Shown here piece after piece: positions 44,021 to 53,079 of a stretch of 54,668 nucleotides of DNA. This DNA is from Acidimicrobiaceae bacterium (GTDB lineage: Bacteria > Actinomycetota > Acidimicrobiia > Acidimicrobiales > RAAP-2). A program made the position numbers and the translations under genes. Numbering within the stretch: the stretch's first letter is position 1; the number at the start of each line of letters is the position of its first letter. Below the pieces are notes generated by a model. That model saw only the letters and a list, made by a program, of their open reading frames with translations. It was not told where the DNA came from and made no database searches. The stretch spans positions 32,129-86,796 of the forward strand of contig PKXJ01000004.1 in NCBI GenBank assembly GCA_003132305.1. Direction: 5' to 3'.

Positions 44021-45327
44021 ACGGACTCGGACTCTAAAAACTCCAACACGTCGGCGAACTTTTCTCTGGCGGCGGCGGTACGCGTGGGGATGTGATCGGT
44101 CGGGACTTCCGAGGCGTGGTAGTTCTTCAGCGCGTGGCGCGCCACCGTCTGGCGATGAACCTCGTCCGGGCCGTCGTAGATGCGCGCCGCGCGTGCCGCG
44201 CGATACATCGCCTCGAGGGGCATGTCGGAGGAGTAGCCGAGCGACCCGTAGGTCTGGATCGCGCGGTCGATCACGTTGTGCAACACCGTCGCGCCGTAGT
44301 ACTTGATCATCGCGATCTCGTCCCGCGAGGCCGACGCGCCGACTTGATCCATCTTCCACGCGGCGTGCAACGTCATGAGCCGCGCTGCGTGCATCTCGGC
44401 CTTGGAGTCGGCGATCCAGTTGAGGATGGTCTGCTTTTCTGCGAGGAGCGAACCGTGCGTGTAGCGACTCAACGCTCGTTCGCACATCATGTCAAAGGCC
44501 CGCTGGGACTGACCGAGCCAGCGCATGCAGTGGTGGATGCGACCCGGTCCGAGGCGCGTCTGGGCGAGGAGAAAGCCCGAGCCCTCTGGACCTATGAGGT
44601 GGTCGCTCGGTACGCGCACGTCCTCGTAGAGGATCTCCGCGTGATTGCCGAAGCGACCGTACACCACGTGAGGATCGTCCATCGAGCCCACGTCGCGCAG
44701 GATCGTGAGGCCGGGCGTGTCGACGGGCACGACGAACATCGACGATCCCTGATAGGGATGGACCTCGGGGTTCGTGACCGCCATCACGATCAAGATGTCG
44801 GCGACCGAGCCGTTGGTCGTGTACCACTTTCGCCCACTGATGACCCACTCGTCACCGTCTTTTAGCGCGCGCGTCTTCAAGAGCCGCGGGTCACTGCCGG
44901 CCGTGTTGGGTTCGGTCATTGAAAAGCCCGATCGAATGGAACCACTAAGGAGAGGGGTCAACCAACGCTCTCGAATGTCCTCTCGTCCGGTCATCTCCAT
45001 GCCGGCCGCGAGCAGTTCCGCGTTGCCGCTGTCGGGCGCGTTGTTACCAAAGACCACGGGACCGTACACGGTCTGGCCCAAGATTTCGTGCATCAGGCCG
45101 AGCTTCACCTGGCCAAAGCCCATCCCGCCAAGTTCGGGTGACAGGTGCGCGGCCCAGAGGCCTCTCGCCCTCACCTGCTCCTGGAGGGGCTTGATGAACG
45201 TGATGATCTGGTCGTGTCCGAGAAGCAACGTCTCAATCGGCATGATCTCTTCGCGGACGAAGCCGCGCATCCAGTCGAGTTGCTCTTCGAATGCTTCGTC
45301 CGTTGAAAAGTCCCAGGCCATCGCCAC
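44017..45327 (-). CDS. Acyl-CoA dehydrogenase (ACAD10/11-like)
   Basis: The 436-residue flavoenzyme oxidises the alpha-beta bond of acyl-CoA thioesters. It has GFSMTEPNTAGSDPRLL and WYTTNGSVADILIVMAVTNP (FAD contacts), VRVPSDHLIGPEGSGFLLAQTRLGPGRIHH, and the C-terminal RIYDGPDEVHRQTVARH. Its size is above the 380 of typical ACADs and fits the ACAD10/11-like branch. The first methionine is at 45327 and another two codons on (MAMAWDF). Divergent from the riboflavin synthase gene. Confidence 0.9.
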   Translation of the reverse strand: MAMAWDFSTDEAFEEQLDWMRGFVREEIMPIETLLLGHDQIITFIKPLQEQVRARGLWAAHLSPELGGMGFGQVKLGLMHEILGQTVYGPVVFGNNAPDSGNAELLAAGMEMTGREDIRERWLTPLLSGSIRSGFSMTEPNTAGSDPRLLKTRALKDGDEWVISGRKWYTTNGSVADILIVMAVTNPEVHPYQGSSMFVVPVDTPGLTILRDVGSMDDPHVVYGRFGNHAEILYEDVRVPSDHLIGPEGSGFLLAQTRLGPGRIHHCMRWLGQSQRAFDMMCERALSRYTHGSLLAEKQTILNWIADSKAEMHAARLMTLHAAWKMDQVGASASRDEIAMIKYYGATVLHNVIDRAIQTYGSLGYSSDMPLEAMYRAARAARIYDGPDEVHRQTVARHALKNYHASEVPTDHIPTRTAAAREKFADVLEFLESESV

Positions 45328-45418
45328 CTCGCTGTCGAGCCAACTCTAGGACATCGAGAAATCCTCTCCGAGAGCGCGCGAGGTGTCACTCCCTACACTG
45401 GAGAGAGATTGGAGTCGG

Positions 45419-45940
45419 GTGTCGAAGAAGAAGAACAAGGCCAAAAACGAGTCGGAGGCCAAGGTGAAAATCGGTGTCGTCGACACGATGTTCGCTCGCT
45501 ACGACATGGGAGCGGCCGCGAGAGCGGAACTCGCCGAGTGTCCCGGCCACGGCACCACCTTTGAGGTCGTCAGTCAGACCGTGCCCGGTTTCAAGGACTT
45601 GGCCGTCGCGGCGAAGAACATGATCGAACAAGACGGGGCGTCCATTGTGGTGGCGCTCGGCATGCCGGGACCTGAACCGATTGACAAGCAGTGCGCGCAC
45701 GAGGCGTCCCTGGGCATCATGGCGGCCCAACTCATGACCTCGACGCCGATACTGGAAGTCTTCGTGCACGAAGACGAGTCCGACGATCCCAAAGTTCTCG
45801 AATCGATCTTTAAGAACCGATCGCGAGACCACGCGCGCAACGCCTACTGGATGCTCTTTGACCCCGACCAACTCGCCCTGCGCGCGGGTAAAGGGGTGCG
45901 TCAAGGTTTCGCGAACGCCGGACCCCTCGACGTGAACTAG
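45419..45940 (+). CDS. ribC: Archaeal-type riboflavin synthase (RibC/MJ1184-like)
   Basis: The 173-residue protein has the whole signature of archaeal riboflavin synthase: KIGVVDTMFARYDMG, TVPGFKDLAVAAKNM, VVALGMPGPEPIDKQCAHEA, LEVFVHEDESDD and LRAGKGVRQGF. This family, related to lumazine synthase and not to the two-domain bacterial RibE, makes riboflavin from 6,7-dimethyl-8-ribityllumazine. GTG 45419, after GGAG, is preferred to the upstream in-frame ATG 45383. No other rib gene is close. Rare in bacteria, so lateral transfer is possible (inference). Confidence 0.9.
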   Translation: MSKKKNKAKNESEAKVKIGVVDTMFARYDMGAAARAELAECPGHGTTFEVVSQTVPGFKDLAVAAKNMIEQDGASIVVALGMPGPEPIDKQCAHEASLGIMAAQLMTSTPILEVFVHEDESDDPKVLESIFKNRSRDHARNAYWMLFDPDQLALRAGKGVRQGFANAGPLDVN

Positions 45941-45954
45941 CCCCGAGTCGGGGC
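45940..45954 (+). terminator. Terminator-like hairpin after the riboflavin synthase gene
   Basis: GCCCCGA and TCGGGGC pair across a single base, so the usable stem is 5-6 bp with a short loop. It overlaps the last base of the stop codon. No T tract follows; it may stop transcription before the thiolase gene 54 bases on. Confidence 0.4.
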
Positions 45955-46007
45955 GACGAGTCACTAGGCTCGCCAGAGTTGCCCCGGAGTAACTCGAGGA
46001 GGAACCC

Positions 46008-47213
46008 ATGCCCGAAGCCGTCATCGTCGCCACCGCCCGCACCCCCATCGGACGCGCGTTCAAGGGTTCGCTCGTGGACATGCGCCCCGACGACTTGACC
46101 GTGCTCATTGTTCGAACGCTCCTCGAGAAGGTGCCTGAACTCGATCCCCACAGCGTCGAAGACCTCATGGTGGGCTGTGGCCAGCCGGCCGGCGAGTCAG
46201 GTTTCAACATTGCGCGCGTCGTCGCCATACTCGCTGGCCTCGACGACGTTCCCGGCGTCACCGTCAATCGCTACTGCTCTTCGTCGCTCCAGACGATTCG
46301 CATGGCCGCGCACGCGATTCGCGCCGGCGAAGGCGACATCTTTATCTCGGCGGGCGTCGAAACCGTGTCACGATTTGGTCACGGCGCGAGCGACAGTGGC
46401 AACGCCATGAACCCGCTCTTTCACGACACCATCGAACGTACGAACGCTCGCTCCGAAAAGGTCACCGATCCCTGGACGCCGCAGCCGGGACTGCCCGACG
46501 TCTACATCGCCATGGGACAAACGGCCGAGAACGTCGCCGAGTTCGAGAAGGTCTCGCGACAAGAGATGGACGAGTTCGCCCTGCGCAGTCAAGAACTCGC
46601 CGTCGCGCACCAGTTGAACGGCTTCTTCGAGCGCGAGATCACGCCGGTCACCTTGCCCGACGGTTCGATTATGGCCAAGGACGACGGCCCTCGCGCGGGC
46701 ACGACGTTGGAGAAGCTCGCGAGCCTTCAGCCCGTCTTTCGCCAAGGGGGCACCATCACGGCCGGCAACGCCTGTCCCCTCAACGACGGCGCCGCGGGCG
46801 TCATCGTTATGAGCGACACCAAGGCCCAAGAACTCGGCATCAGGCCTCTCGCTCGCATTATTGCGAGCGGCGTGAGTGGGATCAACCCGGAGATCATGGG
46901 ACTGGGACCGATTGAGGCCTCTCGCCAAGCTCTTCGTCGAGCGGACATGACCATCGACGAGATCGATCTCGTCGAGATCAACGAGGCGTTCGCGGCGCAG
47001 GTGCTGCCCAGTGCGAAGCACCTCGGCATCAAGCTGGACAAACTGAACATCCGAGGTGGCGCGATTGCCCTCGGTCACCCCTTTGGCATGACCGGCGCGC
47101 GCATCATGACCACACTGCTCAACTCACTCGAAGACGCCGACCAGCGCTTTGGATTAGAGACAATGTGCGTCGGCGGCGGTCAGGGCATGGCCATGATCGT
47201 CGAACGCCTCTAG
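46008..47213 (+). CDS. Acetyl-CoA acetyltransferase (thiolase)
   Basis: The 401-residue thiolase has the nucleophile Cys90 in NRYCSSSLQ, NEAF (325-328), His357 in LGHPFGMTGAR and Cys387 in CVGGGQG, so all catalytic residues are present. It either condenses two acetyl-CoA or cleaves 3-ketoacyl-CoA in beta-oxidation. The neighbouring acyl-CoA dehydrogenase supports fatty-acid degradation. GAGGAGG precedes the ATG. Confidence 0.94.
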   Translation: MPEAVIVATARTPIGRAFKGSLVDMRPDDLTVLIVRTLLEKVPELDPHSVEDLMVGCGQPAGESGFNIARVVAILAGLDDVPGVTVNRYCSSSLQTIRMAAHAIRAGEGDIFISAGVETVSRFGHGASDSGNAMNPLFHDTIERTNARSEKVTDPWTPQPGLPDVYIAMGQTAENVAEFEKVSRQEMDEFALRSQELAVAHQLNGFFEREITPVTLPDGSIMAKDDGPRAGTTLEKLASLQPVFRQGGTITAGNACPLNDGAAGVIVMSDTKAQELGIRPLARIIASGVSGINPEIMGLGPIEASRQALRRADMTIDEIDLVEINEAFAAQVLPSAKHLGIKLDKLNIRGGAIALGHPFGMTGARIMTTLLNSLEDADQRFGLETMCVGGGQGMAMIVERL

Positions 47214-47224
47214 GAGTAGCACGC

Positions 47225-47260
47225 GTCGGCGATTGACGGCTTCGGCTCTCCGACGCCGAC
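47225..47260 (+). terminator. Hairpin after the thiolase gene
   Basis: GTCGGCG at 47225-47231 pairs with CGCCGAC at 47254-47260 across a 22-base loop. It lies just past the thiolase stop. No T tract; weak candidate. Confidence 0.25.
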
Positions 47261-47384
47261 AACCTTCGACGTTTCAGGTTCACTTTTTCGTCCGTCTCGG
47301 CGGCGAGGCTGTTCTCGTGCAACTCACGAGTGCTGCGATGCGTAAAACGTGCCTACGCTGAAACAAGTAGCGTGGGCTTTGATT

Positions 47385-47389
47385 GGAGG
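47385..47389 (+). promoter_or_regulatory. Ribosome-binding site deciding the permease start
   Basis: GGAGG ends six bases before GTG 47396. This is the best translation signal in the region and favours that start over the in-frame GTG at 47330 or 47372. Confidence 0.6.
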
Positions 47390-47395
47390 CCAGTC

Positions 47396-48565
47396 GTGAG
47401 ATGGCTCGACGCCGTTGGACACGCTCTGGTCATCGCTGGTTCGATGACTTGGCAGATTCTCTGGGCCCTCATCTTCGGCTTCTTACTATCCGCCGTCGTT
47501 CAGTCTGTTGTTCGCCGCGAAACCATCGTCAAGCGACTCGGCGACGAAAGGGCTCGGACTCTGTTGTTCGCGACCGGCTTGGGCGTGGCGTCGTCCTCGT
47601 GTTCCTACGCGGCGGTGGCCCTGGCGCGCTCTCTTTTCAAGAAGGGATCCAGTTTCACTGCAGCAATGGTGTTCGAAATCGCTTCCACCAATCTGGTCGT
47701 GGAACTCGGCGTGATCTTGGCGGTACTGATCGGCTGGCAGTTCACGGCGGCGGAGTTTGTGGGCGGCCCGATCATGATTGTGCTGATCGCACTCATCTTC
47801 AGGCTCTTCCTACGCAAGCGCATGATTGACGACGCGAGGACTCAGGCCAACAAGAATCTTGCTGGATCGATGGAGGGCCACGCCGCCATGGATATGTCAA
47901 TCCCGGATGAGGGCACTTTGTGGCATCGGTTGCGATCGAGGAAAGCGGCCACGTCGATCTCGCATATTTTCATTATGGAGTGGGCGGCGGTAATCCGCGA
48001 CATCGTCGCGGGACTGCTAATCGCCGGCGCCATCGCTGCTTGGGTGCCCAATAGCTTCTGGGGGCACTTCTTCGCGGTCGGGCATCCACTGCTCTCAAAG
48101 ATTTGGGGTCCGATAATCGGGCCCGTGGTCAGTTTGCTCAGTTTCGTATGTTCGATTGGCAACGTTCCCCTAGCGGGCGTTCTTTGGAACGGTGGTATCA
48201 GTTTTGGCGGCGTGGTGAGCTTTTTGTTTGCTGATCTAATAATTCTTCCGATATTGGTGATCTACAAGAAGTACTACGGCGCCAAGATGACACTCTTCAT
48301 CTTGGCGAGCTTCTACGTCACCATGGTGTTGGCCGGCTACTTAGTCGAGATCCTCTTCAGCGTCTTTGGTCTGGTGCCGACTGCTCGTCACGCCAAAGTT
48401 GGCGAGCTCGCCGTCCAGTGGAACTACACCACCGCGCTCAATATCATGGCGCTCGTGGTGGCAGCCGGATTAATCTTCCGATTCATCCGAACTGGTGGCA
48501 TGGCCATGATGAAGATGATGGGTGGGTCACCTGAAAGCAGCGAACACCAGCATCATCATCACTAG
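47396..48565 (+). CDS. ArsP/UPF0718-type permease with Met/His-rich tail
   Basis: The 389-residue protein has about eight to ten membrane helices. The first half has GVASSSCSYAAVALARSLF with Cys69, the second VCSIGNVPLAGVLWNGG with Cys252 followed by FGGVVSFLFADLIILP; these are the hallmark segments of the ArsP/DUF318 family (UPF0718), which includes methylarsenite exporters. The C-terminal tail MAMMKMMGGSPESSEHQHHHH is rich in Met and His, a common metal-binding feature (perhaps copper). GTG 47396 after GGAGG is preferred. Substrate is unproven. Confidence 0.85.
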   Translation: MRWLDAVGHALVIAGSMTWQILWALIFGFLLSAVVQSVVRRETIVKRLGDERARTLLFATGLGVASSSCSYAAVALARSLFKKGSSFTAAMVFEIASTNLVVELGVILAVLIGWQFTAAEFVGGPIMIVLIALIFRLFLRKRMIDDARTQANKNLAGSMEGHAAMDMSIPDEGTLWHRLRSRKAATSISHIFIMEWAAVIRDIVAGLLIAGAIAAWVPNSFWGHFFAVGHPLLSKIWGPIIGPVVSLLSFVCSIGNVPLAGVLWNGGISFGGVVSFLFADLIILPILVIYKKYYGAKMTLFILASFYVTMVLAGYLVEILFSVFGLVPTARHAKVGELAVQWNYTTALNIMALVVAAGLIFRFIRTGGMAMMKMMGGSPESSEHQHHHH

Positions 48566-48686
48566 CGCGACATCCGAAGATGAACGAGCACGCTCCGTCG
48601 TCGATGAACGTGAAGCCCCTCGAGGGCGACCACGCCCGCACTTCAACGTTCCCGTCAGAGATTGTTGACGCCGGCTCTTCGACGCG

Positions 48687-48914
48687 TTAGCGCTGACCAG
48701 TCAAGCGAGCGTCGGGATCGTCGTTGAACGATCGCTCTTCTGCTTCGTTGACCGAACGTGACTCGTCGGGCAGCATCACGGGAATCGAGTCACGTACCTC
48801 GTAGGCAATATGGAGACGGGGGTTGAACAGAACGTCCTTGGAGGGCACGTAGAGCAGCGCGCCGTGATCGACCGGGTCTTCGAGCAGGTCGAGCAGAAAT
48901 GAGTCGAGGGGCAT
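48687..48914 (-). CDS. Trm112-family small protein without metal cysteines
   Basis: The 75-residue protein has the Trm112 pattern: LLDLLEDPVDHGALLYVPSKDVLF, then the core LHIAYEVRDSIPVMLPDESRSV. The metal-binding cysteines (CPxC...C) are replaced (EDPVDHG), so it would not bind zinc. Full Trm112 proteins activate methyltransferases, but bacterial versions next to phosphomannomutase genes have no known role. ATG 48914 overlaps the upstream manB stop by one base (TAATG), which means coupled translation. Confidence 0.78.
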   Translation of the reverse strand: MPLDSFLLDLLEDPVDHGALLYVPSKDVLFNPRLHIAYEVRDSIPVMLPDESRSVNEAEERSFNDDPDARLTGQR

Positions 48915-50263
48915 TAGGAGGTCTCCTTAATCAGGGTCAGCACTTCTTCAACGTGAAGCCGACACGAAGCATCGTCCTTCGCTTCGACGTTCAGACGTAG
49001 CAACGGTTCGGTGTTCGAGGGTCGAAGGTTGAACCACCACGAGCCGTAGTCGACGGTCAGTCCGTCGAGCAGGTCGATCGTGACGCCGTCGGCCTTCAGT
49101 TGCTCGGTCAAGCGTTCGACCGTCGACGCGGGATTCGCGACCTCAGTGTTGATCTCGCCGGAATCGCTGTAGCGAAGATATGGTCTGGCGAGTTCCGAGA
49201 GCGGGACCTTCGCTTGGCTCATGAGCTCCAAGACCACGAAGGCCGTGATGATCCCGGAGTCCGCGCGAAAGTTGTCACGGTAGTAGTAGTGGCCGGAGTG
49301 CTCGCCGCCGAAGAGGGCCCCCGTCTCGGCCATGACCTGTTTGATGTAGCTGTGCCCCACGCGCGTCCTTAATCCGACGCCACCCTGTTCGGCGATGACT
49401 TCACGAACCGACTTGGAACAGATCAAGTTGTAGAGAATCGTCGAGCCGGGGTGGCGCTTGAGCATCACCGCCGCGACCATGGCCGTCGTCGTCGAACCAG
49501 AGATCGGTTGAGCCTTCTCGTCAACGAGAAAGACGCGATCCGCGTCGCCGTCGAAAGCGAGGCCAACGTCGGCGCCCGTTTCGAGCACGCGACGTTGCAG
49601 ATCCTTCAGGTTCTCAGGGTTCAGTGGATCGGCGGGATGGTTCGGGAAGGAACCGTCGAGTTCGGGAAAGAGAATCTCCACGTCAAAGGGCAGGTTGGCG
49701 AAGACCAGCGGCGCGACGAAGCCGCCCATGCCGTTCGCGGTGTCGGCGACGATCTTCAATGGACGAAAGACGTCGACGTCGGCGAACGAGTGCACGTGCG
49801 CGACCCACTCTTTCGTGAGATCGAGCTTCGAGTACTTGGCGAGTTCGCCGGTCGCCGGCGTCGCGTAAAAGTCGTTGGTCAGCGCCTCGATCTCGACGAG
49901 TCCCGTCTCCAGGCCCACGGGCTTCGCGCCCGCGAGGCAGAGTTTGATGCCGTTGTACTTGGCCGGGTTGTGCGACGCGGTGAACATCGTGCCCGGCACG
50001 TCGAGATAGCCCGAAGCGAAGTAGAGAAAGTCCGTCGAGGCCAGTCCGAGGTCCACGACCTCGACGCCGACCGCGCGCACGCCTCCGGCGAAGGCCTCGG
50101 AGAGCGAGACGCCCGAAGAGCGCATGTCGCGCGCGATGACGACCCGGGACGATTTGGCGAACGTGGCGAAGGCCGAACCCACGGCCTTCGCCACGCGCTC
50201 GTCAATCTGATCGGGGTACGTGCCCCGGACGTCGTAGGCCTTAAAGATGGCGGTGGTGTCCAC
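48914..50263 (-). CDS. manB: Phosphomannomutase/phosphoglucomutase
   Basis: The 449-residue alpha-D-phosphohexomutase has the phosphoserine loop TASHNPAKYNG with Ser97, the metal loop FDGDADR (Asp238, Asp240, Asp242), the sugar loop GEHSGH (about 320-325) and the phosphate-binding RPSNTEP (414-420). It interconverts mannose 1- and 6-phosphate (also glucose phosphates), supplying GDP-mannose and other nucleotide sugars for surface glycans. It is coupled to the Trm112-like gene and lies 11 bases downstream of the giant membrane protein gene. Confidence 0.94.
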   Translation of the reverse strand: MDTTAIFKAYDVRGTYPDQIDERVAKAVGSAFATFAKSSRVVIARDMRSSGVSLSEAFAGGVRAVGVEVVDLGLASTDFLYFASGYLDVPGTMFTASHNPAKYNGIKLCLAGAKPVGLETGLVEIEALTNDFYATPATGELAKYSKLDLTKEWVAHVHSFADVDVFRPLKIVADTANGMGGFVAPLVFANLPFDVEILFPELDGSFPNHPADPLNPENLKDLQRRVLETGADVGLAFDGDADRVFLVDEKAQPISGSTTTAMVAAVMLKRHPGSTILYNLICSKSVREVIAEQGGVGLRTRVGHSYIKQVMAETGALFGGEHSGHYYYRDNFRADSGIITAFVVLELMSQAKVPLSELARPYLRYSDSGEINTEVANPASTVERLTEQLKADGVTIDLLDGLTVDYGSWWFNLRPSNTEPLLRLNVEAKDDASCRLHVEEVLTLIKETS

Positions 50264-50274
50264 GACTGCTCATC

Positions 50275-53079
50275 CTACTGACGGAGGTTTCGACGCCGGC
50301 GAAGAACAATCCAGAGGGTGGCGAGCCCCGCCAGCGTCGTGAGATCACTGAGCACGTTGCCCAGCGTCAACGCGGACGTGCTGGTGTACTCGAGCGACAC
50401 GTACTTGGACGTGGGTATGACCACCATCAGGTTCGGACTCACCCGATACGGACCACTCGCGCCGGTCACGTGCCAGCGCGGGTAGTACGAGATCTTCACG
50501 AGCATCGGCACACCGACCCGGCTGACGTCAAAGGAGAGCGTCTGTAGTCCCACCCGCGTGTGCGAGACGACAACTTTTGGCAGGGTCGGCGAACTCGTCA
50601 TCGTGGTAACGCTCGACGCTCTGGGCCACGACGCCGGACCCGTCATCGCGGCGTAGACCTTCTGCAGTCGGGTGTTCAACCACCACGTCTGATTGGCCTT
50701 CAACCACCGGCTTTGACTCGAGACGTTGGCGACGACGTTGGGGGTACTCGTCAACGCCTCGACCATCGGGCTGTGCTTGATGAGATAGATCCGCCACTGC
50801 ACGCCCGGCGCGGGCCATTTTCTCGTCGTGGCGACGAGTTGGAGTTGGGGGTCGGCCTTCGCCTCGGCGATGACGGCCGGTGAAAAGGCCATGAAGTACT
50901 TCACCCCAAGCATCTGGAGGTGACGGACGCCCTCCGCGACGTTGAGCGGGCCGTAGCTGAGACCGACCTGGGGATCGCTCGGGGCGACGCTGAGTTCTGC
51001 TTGGTCGAGGTAGTGATAGGGCGTCGTCGCTGAGGACTCCATGAGGAGCCCCTCCATTGAATCAACGCAGTTGTTCGTCCAGTAGGGCAACAGCATCATC
51101 GCCTCGGGCGTGCCGAAGCGTTGCTCCGACGAGTTGTACTCCCACATCGCGCGGCCGCACCCGTAACGCTTCGCGACGTTACCCATCATCGTCATGAGGT
51201 TGTGGTACTCGGGCCACCCGGTCTGTGCTTGATAGCCCGCGTAGTTGGTCTGCGCCCAGTTCGTCACCTGATTGCCCCCGGTCGCCAGGTGCAGTTCGTT
51301 CGCGAGCGGCGTAATGAGTCCCGGCAGCGTCGAAAGGACACCGAGGACCGCGACGACTACGGTCGCTCCAACGATTCGACCCGTTCGCCACCAAGGTGTG
51401 CTCGAGAGGTCTTCGACCAACGCCGGCGCCTCGACTGGTTCATTGACCTCGGGTTCACTGACCTCGGGTTCACTGACCTCGGGTTCACTGACCTCGGGTT
51501 CACTGACCTCGGATTCATCCGAGGAGCCGGCGTCGTGCGCGATGTTGTCACCTTCGATGAAGAACGGCGCCGTTCGAAAATGCTTCGGTACCAGCGCCGA
51601 CCAACGCCAGGCCACGTACCCCACTAACCATCCGGCACTGAGGTGAGTCGTGATGAACCAAAAGGGAATCAGTCGCTGGTTCCAGATGGCGCTTTGGGGA
51701 TCGAGGACAAAGGCCCAAAAAGAGAGAATCGTCAACGTGGCGAGCACCATGCCGAGACGGTCGCGCACCCAGAAGGCCACCACGATGGCGAGCGCGCAGA
51801 GAACAATGACCCATCGATCACCCGCCGCTCCCCCCGTGACGTTGAACCACCCCAATGTTGAGAAGATCGAGCGAAGCGTCGAAACCGGAACGTTCGTGTA
51901 GCCCAACGAATCTGAGAGCGACTGGGTGGTCGCGAAGGGCAAGAGCCACCACGCGGAGAGCCCGAACGAGAGCACGCCCGCGCCAATCGCGAAGCGAAGT
52001 GGCCGCGCGTAATCGCCGTTGGCCAGATCGCGATCGTGGGCGCCACGACGCTGGAACAGCTCGAGAGCGACGAGCGCCAAGAGCAACGCCAAACCAAATC
52101 GCACGGCCACGAACCGTGACGCCACGGTGGCCAGAAGATCCAGCGCCGCGAGCCAGTAGCGAGAATCAGAGCGAGTGCTCCGCGCGATCCGTACAACACT
52201 TAACAGCGTCAACGCGAGTGAAACGATGACGGGGAACACCCCGGACTTCGCGCCCAGGAAACTCCCGTGGTTGACGGCGAACGACGTGGCGAAGAAGAAG
52301 GGCACGAAAGCCAAGAGGAGAAGGCCCACACCCACGGCCAATCGATTCGGTCGAGCATCGCCGTCGCGGTGAAAGGACCACTCGGGCGCCTCGCCAACGC
52401 CTCGACGACGAAGCAGTTCAAAGACCACCAGTACCGCGATCGCGCTCAGACTAAAGAGCCACGGCAAGACGTGTGAAGCCAGCGTGGCGCTGAGCGCCAA
52501 GGCCGCGAGCCAGTAGCCCCGACCCGTTCGAGCGCCCCGGGCGAAGAGTCCGATCGTCAACAGCGCCAGGGCCAACGAGAGCGAGAAGGCGTACTCCCCG
52601 GCCATCGTCGAAAAGAGGTTGCCACCGTCGATGGTGAACGTCGCGTCGAAGAGAAAGGGCAGCGTGGCCACGGCGAGCGCTACCGGAATTGGTCGAGGGG
52701 CGCGAAAGAGTCGGCCCATGGCGTAGGCGGTGATGGGCATTAACACCGAGCCGAGAATCGTCGCCAGTTTGAACGCGACCGCAAAACCAACGACGTAACT
52801 CGCGAAGGACGCGAGCACGTCGGGAAGAACGAAGTAGTAGGTGTAGGCGGGCATGCCGTCCAACCAGCCGGGATACCACGGAGTGAAGTTAAAGAGGTTG
52901 CCCGTCGTCTTCAAGTACGCCGGGACCGCCACGTGTGAACCGGTGTCGCCGCCGGTGATCAGTGACGAAGAGACGAGCAGCTGGGGATGGAGCGACATGA
53001 TCGTGATGAAGATGACTACGAAGATGACCGCCGCGTCCAACACTCGTAGCGGCGTCCAGAACGCTCTAAAGCGCCGCAT
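50275..53079 (-). CDS. Large multi-spanning membrane protein (PTPS-related/GT-C-like)
   Basis: The 934-residue protein starts at ATG 53079, one base overlapping the upstream stop (TGATG); the open frame further upstream is arginine-rich and overlaps the CPBP gene, so it is not used. It has about 12-14 membrane helices up to residue 510, an acidic repeat (SEPEV, about 521-546), another helix and a large extracytoplasmic C-terminal domain with YHNLMTMMG and SYYPRWHVTGASGPYRVSP, plus a final helix. This layout fits the 6-pyruvoyl-tetrahydropterin-synthase-related membrane family and YfhO-like GT-C proteins. A role in surface glycan assembly is inferred. Confidence 0.8.
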   Translation of the reverse strand: MRRFRAFWTPLRVLDAAVIFVVIFITIMSLHPQLLVSSSLITGGDTGSHVAVPAYLKTTGNLFNFTPWYPGWLDGMPAYTYYFVLPDVLASFASYVVGFAVAFKLATILGSVLMPITAYAMGRLFRAPRPIPVALAVATLPFLFDATFTIDGGNLFSTMAGEYAFSLSLALALLTIGLFARGARTGRGYWLAALALSATLASHVLPWLFSLSAIAVLVVFELLRRRGVGEAPEWSFHRDGDARPNRLAVGVGLLLLAFVPFFFATSFAVNHGSFLGAKSGVFPVIVSLALTLLSVVRIARSTRSDSRYWLAALDLLATVASRFVAVRFGLALLLALVALELFQRRGAHDRDLANGDYARPLRFAIGAGVLSFGLSAWWLLPFATTQSLSDSLGYTNVPVSTLRSIFSTLGWFNVTGGAAGDRWVIVLCALAIVVAFWVRDRLGMVLATLTILSFWAFVLDPQSAIWNQRLIPFWFITTHLSAGWLVGYVAWRWSALVPKHFRTAPFFIEGDNIAHDAGSSDESEVSEPEVSEPEVSEPEVSEPEVNEPVEAPALVEDLSSTPWWRTGRIVGATVVVAVLGVLSTLPGLITPLANELHLATGGNQVTNWAQTNYAGYQAQTGWPEYHNLMTMMGNVAKRYGCGRAMWEYNSSEQRFGTPEAMMLLPYWTNNCVDSMEGLLMESSATTPYHYLDQAELSVAPSDPQVGLSYGPLNVAEGVRHLQMLGVKYFMAFSPAVIAEAKADPQLQLVATTRKWPAPGVQWRIYLIKHSPMVEALTSTPNVVANVSSQSRWLKANQTWWLNTRLQKVYAAMTGPASWPRASSVTTMTSSPTLPKVVVSHTRVGLQTLSFDVSRVGVPMLVKISYYPRWHVTGASGPYRVSPNLMVVIPTSKYVSLEYTSTSALTLGNVLSDLTTLAGLATLWIVLRRRRNLRQ
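51439..51513. repeat. Five tandem 15-base repeats encoding SEPEV units
   Basis: Units of TTCACTGACCTCGGG (plus-strand reading) occur five times. The middle three are identical, the first has one change and the last differs at its end. Each unit codes for five residues of the linker in the giant membrane protein. Length polymorphism by slippage would keep the frame. Confidence 0.9.

Noticed and set aside
48580-48690. 36-codon plus-strand frame between the permease and Trm112 genes
   Set aside because: No ribosome-binding site or family resemblance; the space is probably the convergent 3' region.
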